A stretch of 64,000 bases of DNA from Crocodylus rhombifer (Eukaryota; Chordata; Crocodylia; Crocodylidae): contig JAVSML010025530.1 in the NCBI GenBank assembly GCA_038503035.1, positions 146,501-210,500 on the forward strand. The letters are read 5' to 3'. Below are positions 11,350 through 22,935 of the stretch, in pieces. Below the pieces are notes generated by a model that saw only the letters and a program-made list of their open reading frames with translations, ran no database searches and was not told the origin of the DNA. Both the position numbers and the translations under genes were made by a program. Position 1 is the first letter of the stretch. The number at the start of each line of letters is the position of its first letter.

Positions 11350-11587
11350 GGGCACGTCTACAGGAAATGCTAAATGCACAGTAGACTAATTCTACTACGC
11401 GTTAGCGTGTCACGGTAAAAGCCATGCTAATGTGCTAATTCGCAGTAGAATTAGTCTACTGCTCACTAGCGTCACTTAGCATGCACCGCGGCACTGATTA
11501 TTGCACATTTAGTTAGTACCTGTTATTATAGGTAGGCAATTTAATGCACAGGAACCACACCATTTTAATGCACATGTAGACATGCCC
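11350..11587. mobile_element. Foldback-like MITE with GGGCACGTCTACA ends (family B, copy 1)
   Basis: The left end is 'gggcacgtctaca'; the right end read in reverse is 'gggcatgtctacat'. Inside there is a second inverted pair: 'agtagactaattctacta' near 11382 and its complement-like partner near 11443. The element has no coding capacity. Four other copies with the same ends lie in this window. The target duplication is ambiguous, so the superfamily is not assigned. Confidence 0.8.
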
Positions 11588-13695
11588 ATTAAATGAGCTG
11601 GCAGGGATTCATGGTCTCATTGATTTCAAGGAAACCTGCTGAGCACAGCCTGGCCTCTGAAGGGTGGCTAGAGCAGACTTTCCATCCATTTGGTTTGGAA
11701 GATGGAAAGGTAGCATCACCGTGTCTGCATTTTGTGGAGCTAGCGGTGACCTCAAATGCTAATACTGCATATCTTTGTCTTACCCTAGCCTCAAGGCATC
11801 ATGGTATGGTGGCAAAACAAGAGGATTTCTGAGTGCTGTTCTAGACTATGGGGACTGTGTTACCTAACTTGTCTCCTAGGGGCTTCACAGGTCTTGGGGT
11901 ACGTATACACAGAACAGTGTGATGCCAGGATATCTGAGCTAGTTCTCAATGAGCTGAGCAAACTGGCTCTCTCAACAGAAGCAGTATCGCCTCATCAATC
12001 ATCACAGTGATCCACCCAGGGTATTAACACTACTAAGAAAAAGGGCAGATTATCTTGGGCAGAGTACTATGCTAATACAGGCGTACTGCTACCTGGACCT
12101 GCACAGCTTGCTCAGAAATAGCACAAGTAGCTCTGCACAGCACTGGTCTGTGCCATGCAGATCTACCTTTAGCTAAATCAGTGCTTGCAAAGTACTTTGA
12201 GGTTCTCCAGTGACAAGTGAAGAGTGTTGTTTGCTGGACTAACAAGGCAAGTCTTGTTGCTGTCCTGAGGGGTTCTTTGAAGATCTCTCCCACACCCAGG
12301 TGTGGCCGTTGAAGGATTTGCTTCTTGAAATCCTGTCTGTCACCCAGTGTGAAAACACTGATCTGGTTGCCACCCAACCCAGTTACTTCTGTTTCTCGTA
12401 TCCTACCATAGGCAGCAACAGCAGTAGCGCTGGCTTTAGGCTTTGTGCAGCTCTGGGCAAACTGAGAACTATTTACCATGAGTCTCCCACTCAACAGTTA
12501 TTTTGCTGCCCAAGGCAACGGCTAACTCTGCTGATGTTGCACAGCCCCACTTAAGGCAGTGATGACCCTTTGATCTGCTTCCCTGTTCTGTCCAGTTCTT
12601 ACTAACTGCTTTCTGTTTCTTCCTGCATGTATAATGCTGCCTGTCTGCTCTGACAGCTGACGTGTGCTTGGCAGGACTCGCTTCCTATGACCAGTTTGAC
12701 TGAACACAGAGATTCTGCATGTGACGGGCTGTGGAAATGCTTGCTCTTGGCCTGATTATGAACATCTTTCCATGCAAAGAACCTGCTACCTGAAGCTCTC
12801 GGCAATCAAAACAGAGGGATAAATGAGGAAAGAAAACACAAATTGAAGAAGGAGCCCTGTGATGTTTCTGTTGAATCCTCCTCCAAGCCTAACTTTAAAA
12901 CCAGAAGATCAGAATGAGTGCAGCTCCTGGTACCATTCCCAATCCCTTGAGCCCCCCCACCCTCCAACTCACTGTCTAATCCGAAAGCCTAGCAGCCAAC
13001 CACAGATGACCTAAGCAGGGACTGGGCCTAGAGCTATTTCACCACCATTTGACACAGACTGCAAAAAATCATTCGACTCCATGGCTGTGCTGAAGCAGCA
13101 CAAAGCAGCCTCACTGTCATGACTCATGGTCTCATAATTTCTCATGTCTTGCAGTTCTGCCCTAAGCAGTAGAAAACTTTCCCGAGTTTCGCTGCTGGAA
13201 CCCCACTGGCTTGAACAGGCACTGAGCTCTTTCACTCAACTGATAGGAAACAAATCTGTAAGTCATACATTGACCATGGGGAAAGGAAGGGAATTCTTTG
13301 AAAGATGAAAATGTCCATGATTGCCTTCTTTTTGCCTTCACTTCTCCTATTGTTACTGCAGAAAGTTACTACAAAGAGGACACCCAATGCATTGACTCCC
13401 CAAAGGCCTGTCTCCTCCATTTTTCCCCATCAAGCTTTGCCAATGCTCTGGCTTAGAAGTAGAATAGATATGATACCTCTCCATCATGTGGGAATTAGAA
13501 GTGTTGTCTTCTGACAACATCTAATGGAGTGTGCAGCAGCAGAGACAATTTCAAGACAATCGCACTGGACTGTCAGTGGAGGAGCTGTTTTTGTTTCATC
13601 TCACTAGAGATGTTGTTTATGGACAAGATGTGACTCTAGTAATAGTCTCATCATTGTCAATTTATTTTCATCGTGGCAGCAGACTGAGACTCAGT
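11588..13695. other. Noncoding stretch, nothing recognised
   Basis: Several short frames on both strands (largest 140 codons at 12072-12494, minus). None shows a domain, signal peptide or repeat organisation that would support a gene. Confidence 0.55.
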
Positions 13696-14092
13696 GGGTA
13701 CGTCTACATGTGCAATTCATTAGAAGCAATAAACTCTGGAGCAGTCTGAGCTGGAGTAAACTACTGGGCACAGCATCTACATGTGCTCCCGGGACAACAG
13801 TGATTTAAGTTGGGTAGCACAGTTTACACCAGAGTCACTCCTGCCCTGCTCTGCCCTAGGCTCTGGGTGGCGGAGGGGCTGGCTGGTGCACAAGGGTGCT
13901 GAAAGTGTGGTGCCATGTGGCTAGGAAGCAGGCAGGAGTGTGGCTCCTTGCCGGCTGGGCTGACCAGGCACAATTTACACCCACGGTCAGTGTCTACACA
14001 CGCATTTCAAACGTATTTAATTACTCTGCCATAAGATAGTACTGTCCCTAACAGTCTACTCTACAGTAGAGTGCATGTGTGTAGATGTGGCC
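13696..14092. mobile_element. Family B MITE, copy 2 (long form)
   Basis: The left end is 'gggtacgtctacatg' and the right end reads in reverse as 'ggccacatctacacac'. At 397 bases it is longer than the other copies and has a GC-richer middle. Typical family words such as 'ctacagtagagtgcat' occur near the right end. Flanks read 'ctcagt' and 'agtgaa', allowing a 3-bp duplication AGT, but this is too short to rely on. Confidence 0.7.
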
Positions 14093-17000
14093 AGTGAAGT
14101 TTAAGACTAGCGAATGCTCCACAAACACAAAGAAAGAGACAGTCCTTGCCTTGCAGAGGCAGTTATCATTTACAGTAGGTTAAGCTAAATCAGCTGAGCT
14201 CATTCAGGTTAACACGTGTGAAGCAAACAGATTCCAAGGGTCTAGAAACAGCTCGTGATGGCAACTCAGCACCTACGTGATAGGGCTTCTCTATTTTGGG
14301 TACATAAGACAATCTCTGGAGAAGCATCTATGATGTTGCTGGCATAACAATATCAGTTACTCCTCTATGCCAAAGAAGAGGAGCTGACTGCGCATGGCCA
14401 ATTCAACATCATTTCCTGCTGAGACCTGCTAAGAAAACTTAGCTCAGAGGTGGTGTGTAACTTTGACCGGTTGAGGCTGTGCTGACTGGTCAATTTGCCC
14501 AGTGCTTATGGGCTAAGGGTCAGAACTGATGACCTTCCAGTTCCTTGGCTTGAGCACCTACCTATTGCATTTACTCCTCTCTTAAACAAGTGCATGCTGA
14601 AGGAAGGACCTTCAAGGTTATTTTACGGCTTCTGCCATGTTTTTCCAACTCTCCCTTAGTTTGCTCCATCAGGACACTCAGCAAGCAGACTTACGTATAA
14701 GAAACAAACGGCTGGCAATTGTTCTGATACCACTGCATGTTTGGTGCATATCAATGTCAGAAAGATTTTTGGGTGAAGGAAAAGAAGGCCAGCTGGAAAA
14801 CTATTCCAGAATGCCTGCCTCTTCTCAAGAAAGATGAGGGTTGGACAGGACAGATGTTTCCACCCAAAAGCAGATGTGGAGATGTTACTTTCCCAGGGAG
14901 GAAATGTGGTGGGGTTTATTATTAACCAACAGTCCCCATATGACAGCTTCCCTTGACCAACAGTTGGAAACTTGGAAAAAAATAGACCTCTGATCCAAGT
15001 GGTGGCAGGAAATAGCTAGCCCCTGATGGCCTCAATTGATTTATTATTATTAATTACGATCTGGAAATGACTGAGAGCAGCTGGGAGAGCCACGTGTGAA
15101 AGAGCAAGATTGAATAAAGGGGCCAAACCCTTGAGTCCTCTGTGGACCCTAACACTGCGCCTGTGGAACAAAAGGCAATAGAAATGTAGCCTGGCCTCCT
15201 TGGATTCGAAAAGCAGAATCTGGTTGCTCCCACTGCATTGGGCACAAGAAGAAGGGCTTGCTACATGACTCAATCAACAGCAATAGGAGAATGAAACGCT
15301 TCCAAACCAAGCCCCAGACACACACATGGTGAATGAAAACTCAAAACAATGATCAAAACAACAGGGAAATTATTTCATGGCAAAACAAAAATCAGAGAAC
15401 AAAAATCAATATGTTTTGTGGATTTGTTTTTTTAAATAGCCTCAGTTCTGGAGTAAGAAAAAATCCTTTCCATGAAAAAAATTAAAGACTTCATGGTCTT
15501 TGGTGGTTAGTATCAAGGCCATTATATAATGTCTATTTACCAGTTTTGCAATCTGAATGAAATAAGCACGCGTATCAATGGTAAGAGCTTGACCAAAAGC
15601 AAATGCATTTTTTATTGGGTAACACGTGATGGCTATGAAATAGACTGATCAATGCTTGTGTGGGAAGCACAATACTTAAAGTTCAGTAAGGAGTTTAAGA
15701 AAATTCCTAGCTGTCACTGGGTGAGTGGTGCCATTGAGTTCACTGGTGCTATTCATGTGCTCAAATCTGGCAGGCACTTATATACCATGCCAAATTGGGG
15801 CCTTGATTCAGACCTGGTAAGTGCTTTGGATTTCTGTGACATTTCCTCCTATATCATTTATACACGTTCATTCTTAAGAGACAAGTAAAGCAGCCCTAAA
15901 CCCTCTTAATATGAGACAGTCTCTCTCCTGGTTCCCTCTTGTTGGCAACAATGCCTGAAAGCACATGGGCATTTTCCCACCAGGTACTGCAAAGACCCAA
16001 CTCCCTGACACGCACAGACTTTCACTGCGGTTAGCCCACAACTTGAGAGCTCGTAAAACATCTGTTTACATTTTCAGAGCTGTATTAACATTGTCAGACC
16101 GTGGCAAATCTGCTTAATTTTAATGGACATGTGTATAATATGAAGCCAAAATACACTTAAAATGGGACATGTTGGAAAATAAACAACTATTAACTAATGA
16201 AATGTAAAGGAAGTTAGCTCCTCACTCTGTGTCATAATGCAACCATTTCGCTCTTGCAAATCTGCAGCTCATAGTTACAGACTCCCACCCATGCAACAGA
16301 ATTTTTCCATTGGAAAATGAAGCGCTCGCCCTCCCCCCCCCTTAAATACACTGAGATTACATGAAAATGAGCATGGTATTACGTTCAAGGCCTGGCCTAC
16401 ATTATTGCTGTCAGTATCAGTGTAATGCTAACATATTAGACCTGGTCAAATAATGTCCATTATTTTTTAAGGAAACTTTAATGCCTGTGGAGCCCCAGTG
16501 TCTCAGCAGATGTATAACGCCACCTTAGCCAAGTGGGTGGGAGGGAAAGCTAGAAGGCCTGTTTCTGATTTATACTACTCCAGCAGTGGAAAGGAACCTT
16601 AATTGGGTGGAAATGTAATTTAAGACCATTTTAGGCCTTCTTTACAGTGTCAAAGTGTCAGGAAGGGTGTCAGTATAACTCAGTATCATGTCCAAAGAGA
16701 GCCCTCAACCCTGATCATGCAAAGGCTTTATGCATGTGAGTAGTCCCTTTGAAGTCTTAAAGCATAAAGTTATTTATGGGGTTCAACCTTTTCGGGACCA
16801 CATAAGAAAGGATGAACCCGTGTGCGCCAGAGCCCATTTTAACTTGGATACTCCCGCAAGGCGTGGACAGCTAAACCATTTTAAAGGGTGAGGGCCAGGG
16901 GTACTCATTGCTAGAGAGCTCACATCAGCTGATCTAGCATAACTCTTTCCACTAGCCACTCAGCCCACAGTAAATGAAGCTAAACCACAACAATTTACCT

Positions 17001-17150
17001 TCAATGAAACAGGACATGAATTACTATGAATGGTTGCACTGGACTCGGCTTTACTGTGGTTATTCCCCACCCCTTTGAAAACAGTTCATCTATTCATTTA
17101 TCCAAGCTCCAAGGCACTTCTACAACCCCCTAGCACATCAGAGCACCTTG
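14093..17150. other. Long noncoding stretch without recognised features
   Basis: About 3 kb of moderately AT-rich DNA with no frame above 90 codons worth calling. Near 16700-16760 the wording 'gcatgtgagtagtccc' resembles a low-grade dispersed repeat seen elsewhere in the window ('gacttcaatggag'-type words). Nothing else stands out. Confidence 0.5.
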
Positions 17151-17154
17151 TTAT

Positions 17155-17350
17155 CTTTAACATGTCTATCCTAAAAACACCTCTGTGAGGTAGGGAATGT
17201 CATTATCCTCACTGTACAGATGGGAAACTGAGGCACAGAAAGACAATGCGGTTTGCCCGACGTCACACAAGAAAGGAATGTGGGGCCCAGGGAATTAAAT
17301 TTGGATTTTTCCAGCCCTGGGCTAGTACTTTAACTATTGGACTATACTTC
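17155..17350 (-). repeat. MIR-type SINE relic, well preserved
   Basis: The minus strand gives a nearly full-length MIR. Plus-strand cues in order are 'ctctgtgaggtaggga', 'acagatgggaaactgaggca', 'gtttgcccgacgtcacac', 'ggccc..gg', and a final 'actttaactattggactata' matching the MIR 5' region. This is the best MIR copy here. Confidence 0.9.
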
Positions 17351-18185
17351 TTCCCACATTTTTTTGTCTTTTCTTTCACCTATTCCTGAAAATTGAACTC
17401 TCAGATACACTGAATGTCAACTCCCTTGAGTTCCATTCTGAAAAATTCCCACTGAAACCTCTGCTTAGTATCAAAAAGGGTTATTTTTTAATCCTTTTTG
17501 CAGCAAGTCACGTTCCCCACCCTGAATGCACCGCCTCCGCTGTGTCCTCTCCATCTCTGTAGATATATTTGTAGAAATTAAGCCCAATCAGGCTATTTCC
17601 ACCTTTACGCTTTCCCTTAATGTATTTTTGTAAGGGATATAGCATGAAAAAACAAACGTGTGGAGGTGAAGAGAACTGCCCCGTAATTGAGTGGAATAAT
17701 ATCTCCAAGGGGCTTTTCTGATGAGATACAGATTCTTCTGGCATACATTTTTAGAGGCAAAGTAGATATAATGAAGTCCAGAACTTTTCAGGTTTTCCCT
17801 TTAATATATCCATCATGTCCAGATCCATTATTGACATGTTGACTTTCTTGTTTCTGATTTAAACTGCCAGACTCGGTAAAATTGCCCTGACAGCTTTAGT
17901 GTTTGTGGCAGAACACTGACATGATGTTACTTACAGCTAATTAAAGCTGAGAGCATAATAAACAATCTTGGGATCCTAGCAACCTAATTTCCTCTGGTAT
18001 TGAGTTTGCTGGATCTTGACCCAAGTGCTTTGAAGCTCCAGTGAGCTTTAAGACTAACATGTATGTTCCATGGTTTCTGCAGCTTTTCAAATTGTGGTGC
18101 CTAATGACTTGACTGGATAGGCCAGGAGGAACATGGGGGAGGGGGAAGGCATCTGTCAGGAAGGAGTTATATAGGAAACTATGAA
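17351..18185. other. Noncoding stretch, nothing recognised
   Basis: AT-rich DNA. Bases 17850-17990 are compact, repeat-free and contain 'gctaattaaagc', which could be a conserved noncoding element, but this cannot be judged without alignment. Confidence 0.5.
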
Positions 18186-18189
18186 ACAA

Positions 18190-18490
18190 GGAAAATGGGT
18201 TTTGAGAAGTATTTTGATGAGGAAGACTGGGCCAAGGGGTTACAGCTAATGAGTAATAGGATGAAAGTGAGCAAAAAAAAATTTAGACCGATTACCGGGA
18301 AATATTTCCTACTGGTGAGTTTTGCTAGACTGCAGAAGTGGCTCTCAAGGGAAGTGCTGAAAAACACATTGCTTGAGTTATTTTAAAACTGGCTGGACAA
18401 AGCATTGTAGGACATCGTGCAGGGAACAGACAGATCTTGGTTGGAGGTGGGGGAATGAGTGAGCGTGGACAAGATGACCTAATAGAAATA
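18190..18490 (+). mobile_element. Probable CR1 3' region fragment, old
   Basis: The order of words matches the last 300 bases of CR1: a stretch translatable as 'RKYFLLVSFARLQKWLSREV', then a short lysine-poor tail, then 'gacaagatgacctaatagaa', which mirrors the family's 'gatgacc' 3' UTR phrase. It is decayed and lacks the terminal repeat. Confidence 0.6.
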
Positions 18491-18699
18491 GATTGCCTAT
18501 TGCTAGTTTATGCAAGTCTTGGAAACTTTCTGATTGCATCTGTTCACTTTTCCTTTCCTCCATCACTCCATTTCAACACCCAGCTTGTTTTTTATAGAGC
18601 TAAGCAAGCCTGTTACATTGTAAAATGACAAGCTCAAAAAAATGGAGACGTTCTTCTTTCCTTTTTTTTTTCAATTAGATTGTGGGTGTGAACAAGAAT

Positions 18700-19040
18700 T
18701 CATGGAATCTGGCGTAGGTTTAAGCAGCTTAGTTTAAGCTGCCTAACCCTAAACCAGGAGGAACATATGCAGGTGTTCACTGCTGGCTGGGAGTGGTGTG
18801 GGTGGCTGGAAGTAAGTAACTTGGGGAAGCAGCTGGGCTTTCCCAGCACTGGGGCTACACTGTGAACACATGCAGGTGTTCCCTAGGTCAGGGTAACCCT
18901 CCCTAGATTGGGTTAACCCTTTTTCAATCCAAAGTTAATTCAAGCTCTGGAGGTGAACTAGCTTTGGACTGGGTGCTCCATTTTTAGGGCGACCTAAACC
19001 CTGTGAACACATGCACACTGGGGCACAGAAATCAACTGAA
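18700..19040. mobile_element. Putative non-autonomous DNA element
   Basis: The segment contains repeated and partly inverted words: 'gtttaagcagcttagtttaa', 'aacacatgcaggtgtt', 'ctgtgaacacatgca', and 'gggtaaccc'/'gggttaaccc'. The words 'gtgaacacatgca' appear twice, at about 18860 and 19000. The composition resembles other short DNA elements in this window, but I could not define matching ends. Confidence 0.35.
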
Positions 19041-21470
19041 CCCTGGGACCAAATCCACATATAATGCTTATAGATACTCTGTGAGACCACTCATGGGCAA
19101 GCCTTAACCACTTCCCCAGATGGGCATGTCTTAGTTCATATCTTTAATAGAACAAAGCTTGCTAACACATCTCAGAACCTCACACCACTGACTCACCCAG
19201 CCAAATCAGCATTTTTGTGTCAGCAATCATCCAGCTCTCACTACTCACTTTTGTAAAATAAACAGATATTGAAGGTGAAGCAAATGCAAAATCTCTCTCT
19301 CTCCCTCCACGAGTGACAGACGTGCCTCTGTGCCAATGGAAGATTTAGGGCCTGATTCCCTACTTGAGTTGCGTTTATAGGTTTCCATTCACACCTCTGT
19401 CAAGTAAGTGCAAAATGCTACCAAATCCAATGGAAATGCTTTGAGTTCACATTGCACAAACCTATGGAGTGGTACATGCCTCAAGGCAGTTGTCAGTCAG
19501 GTCTGGGGGATTACTGATTCTTCTCTGTCTCATCCCCATTGTATATTTTTGCATCTCCCCTGGCTTCAGTGGAATTGCTCCGAACTGAAACCACTTTAAG
19601 ACCTTGCCTACTTGCACTGGTTTAATTTAACACAGGATACTCTGACTTCAGCTTAAAAAACAGGCTCTACTAGCTTTATTCTACACCAGATCAGTGGATT
19701 TAAAGGAACTATAAGCACCAACTTAAACTTAATTACCAAACTGCTACAGTAAAACCAATGCAACTTCTGCATGTGGCCAAGGCCTTCAAGAGAAAAAAAA
19801 GTGTCAAGTCCTGTGAATTTTCCAGAAAAAGTAAAAGAGGACCAGAAAAAAAAAGTCAGTCTGGTGTGGTCTGCTCTCATGAGGATGTAAAGCAGGAAAA
19901 AAGCCTGTTCTCTTTGAAGTCAGTATAGTTTTTCCAGGTCCACAGTAGTGAGGGGTCAGGATCTACCCCTTGCAACTGTCCTGAACTCCAGACCTGGCTC
20001 TGGCAGTGGACTGTTTCCATTCAGGCACTGCCTGCTGCCTAACCCAACATCCTCCTAAAGGTTTATGTGCAAAATACACTCGTGCTCCGAGATCTGGACT
20101 GGCAGGTCAGCTGAAGTTTAGAGGAACTCGATTTCCAAGTGTGACGTTTTTGGATTGTGACTATTCCAGGTGTGGGTCTGCTTTGCTCGGAGGAACCAAA
20201 AGTACAATTTGCAAAGGGAAAAAAAAAGCCAATAACCCGAACCCCACCCATAAGTCGCATTTGCTGGTGCACAGAGCACTGCAGCTGGGCTTCTGGGCAG
20301 AGCCCTGCGTGGGAACAGACTGGCTAATAATGATCAACCGAGCAAAAACCCTTGGGGGATTAATATGTTTCTAGGAAGAACATCTCGCTGGGCCTCTCGT
20401 AAAGTCCAATGACATCACACCCAGCGTGCTAACATGCTTGTTACTTCCTTGCTGGGGTGTTAATAACATGAAGCTGAATGTCCCACTGCCTTCTGTAGGG
20501 TGCTGCATAAGGAGGGAGGGAGTTTAATTATGTGAGAAACTTGGCTTTAAGCAGCCTCTCTCGGTTGCTGGAAACAACGCAGGGGAGCCTTTTCAAAGGC
20601 GCCAGTCAGGCCTGGAAAGAAGAGGTGCCCTAGAGAGACTTCCTCTGCCCCACAAGAAAATCCATTGCGCTTCAACATGCATCTCCCTGAGCTACAGAAA
20701 CACTCCAGATAGGCTCTGGGTGTCCGCCACAGCTAACGCTACGACTGCACATAATATTCACTACTGCTCAAGTTTGCTGCAACTTCCATTCCCCGACTTC
20801 AACCCGTCTGTGTCCCCAAATCTCTTTAGCACTGTAGGAAGTTGAAGTCCATTTGCTTTGGCTGCTTATAGGAGGGGAGGCGGTCCGTTTTTGTAAGGTA
20901 GGGAGGGACAGTGAACAAAATCCATGTTTTCCTCTACCCAGTCCTGTGCTCCTTGCGCTGTACCATGCTGCCTCCTCAAATAACTTCCATCTTCAGCACC
21001 ATTAAGAGGGTGACTGCATTAAATTCACTGGGGAAAAAAGCCCTTAGCCACCAGCCCTAGAATGAAGGACTCCTGAAAAAACAGCATTTCCTCCCTTTTG
21101 TCTGGGCTGAGTTTGTTTTCGATTCGTGATTGTTCAGACTCTTTATTCCTTACTTTCAGACTCTTGTTCGTTTCCAGCTGGGTTGTGTGTGTGCTTCAGA
21201 GATCCAGTGGGAAAGGTGGTGCTTACTGACCCCCAGTCATTAATCAAGCTGCCTAAGCCAGGGTCTTTTCACAGCCAGAGCCTGATTATTGGCTCTTGGG
21301 AGCTGCGTAATAAAATGACAAGAGGAGCGAGTTTATTTCCTGCCGCCAAACTTCTGACTTTAATTCACAGTCGGAAAGGTTTAGGAAGGGGGGCGGGGGA
21401 AAGAAGAGAGCGTGTGTATGGAGGTAAACACTGTGGGGTTGTTTCAGAGTGTGAGTGAACATGCAGTGTG
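19041..21470. other. Mostly unique noncoding stretch
   Basis: No repeat recognised. From about 20380 to 21120 the sequence is less AT-rich, has short C/T and G/A runs and a few scattered CpGs, and could hold regulatory DNA or a noncoding exon. There is no open frame, CpG island or TATA-like arrangement that would support calling a promoter. Confidence 0.45.
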
Positions 21471-21474
21471 TGTG

Positions 21475-21634
21475 GTGTGCATGCACCGTGCACACGTGTG
21501 TGTGAGGTGTGCATGCACAGTGAGCACATGCGTGTGCGGTGTGCATGCACAGTATGCACGTGCGTGTGCGGTGTGCATGCACAGTATGCACGTGCGTGTG
21601 CGGTGTGCATGCACATGCAGGCAAATGTGCGTGC
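21475..21634. repeat. 32-bp tandem repeat (minisatellite), about five units
   Basis: Units beginning 'gtgtgcatgcac' start at 21475, 21507, 21539, 21571 and 21603, an exact period of 32. The two middle units are almost identical and the outer ones diverge. The unit is mostly alternating purine-pyrimidine. As 32 is not a multiple of three, the long frames seen through it on both strands are repeat artefacts. Confidence 0.95.
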
Positions 21635-21659
21635 ATGTCCATGTGAACGTGGATGTGTG

Positions 21660-22765
21660 AGTGTGTCTAGAATTGCCTAATTACACATCTGTTTAATGAA
21701 ATACAATTGTTTCGCTAAAATAGCCTCCTGTAAAAACCTGGAGACAAACAAGGCCAAACCCAAGATCCCTCTCCTCCCAGTTCACATTTTGGGGTTTCAG
21801 ATGCAGGTCCAAAATTTCTTCGTTTGCTCTGGTATACGGCCTCATACTTGGTACTAAGTGCCCAAGATACCCAACAAGATTAATGGTACTTAGAAGTACT
21901 TAAAAGCTTTGAAAATCAAGCCAAGACCTGCATAACACGCTGAATCATAACCTGAGGTCAGATCACCCTATAAACATGAAGGTGGGATTGCTATCCAGAT
22001 TCAGCTGGCTTCCCAGGCCAGTCTCTGTGAAAGCCCCCAAACCAAACAACCACAAGCCACAGCCCTTCTGTTTCTAATGTACTGGTGCATAATGGATTTT
22101 GCACCTTGAGACAACATTTGGAGTGCTGGCGGTGGAATGCCCTGATGCCAAATACCTGTCATGCTTCCAGGAGTGATACAAATCCAGCATAGCACTGAGA
22201 AAACCCAAGATCAACACTGTAGGTATTTATAATTGGGGTCCTGGAGGCCTAACGTCTCGGCAAAACGTGCGATTCCATCCTGACATTCCTATCTGAGAAG
22301 AACCAGCTCGATGGTGCGCACAACTGGTAACAATTTTCTAAAATTGGAGAATTTTGTTGTCCTTTTCTTTGCCTCCATTAATGGCTCTTTTGTGTTCCCT
22401 CTAGCCATCACACTAATCAGTTTACATCATATGGGAACTATCAGGAGAGAGGGCCAGCACGGGGAGATGGAAACCTTCGCATTGCCTTACCAGTCCAGAG
22501 GGACCTTTGTTGCTCTACTCACTGTCTACCTATGGAAGTAGAAGGGCAGAGCTGGAGTCAAAGGCTAAATCTGCAAAGCTGTTTCAGTGTTACCCTTTGA
22601 TGCCTCCTTGAAACCGTCCTCTGATGTTAGGGTCATTAAAACTAGACAACCAAAATGAAGGAGCGGTTTTGCCATGACCTGTTTTTCACTCTAATGGGGA
22701 GTCTCCTTCTTTCTACAGTCTTAGGTTGTAAGCTAACCTGACCTCTAGGTGCTGTCATAATGCTG
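21660..22765. other. Noncoding stretch, nothing recognised
   Basis: No gene-like frame and no repeat I can name. Confidence 0.55.
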
Positions 22766-22769
22766 CTGC

Positions 22770-22935
22770 TACAATTATAAGTGATTGGAGCACCAGACTG
22801 GGAGTCAGGAAGTCCTGAGCTCTAGTCTCATCCATCCTTATCCAAGTCCCTTTCAGTGCCTCAGTTTCCCCATCTGTAAAGTGCACTGGTACTGACTTCC
22901 TTGGTACAAACATTTTGGTGATAAGCTCTGAGAGC
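22770..22935 (+). repeat. MIR-type SINE relic
   Basis: Reads in order 'ggagcaccagactgggagtc', 'gagctctagtctc', 'tgcctcagtttccccatctg' and 'taaagtgcactggtactgac', the expected MIR order on the plus strand. Confidence 0.85.

Noticed and set aside
13305..13514. Small frame starting with a signal-peptide-like hydrophobic stretch (MKMSMIAFFLPSLLLLLL)
   Set aside because: Only 69 codons, no cysteine pattern or known family, and no exon-like surroundings; a chance hydrophobic run cannot be excluded but there is nothing to support a gene.
20380..21120. Possible promoter or first exon
   Set aside because: CpGs are sparse, there is no TATA or initiator arrangement I trust, and no open frame or clear donor site follows.
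21475..21634. Five evenly spaced 32-bp units considered as a CRISPR-like array
   Set aside because: The units are contiguous with no unique spacers, and the genome is a vertebrate.
21286..21680. Repetitive 'CACTPHTH' and 'VCGVHAQ' frames resembling tandem-repeat proteins
   Set aside because: They come from a 32-bp minisatellite whose period is not a multiple of three; all phases stay open by composition.
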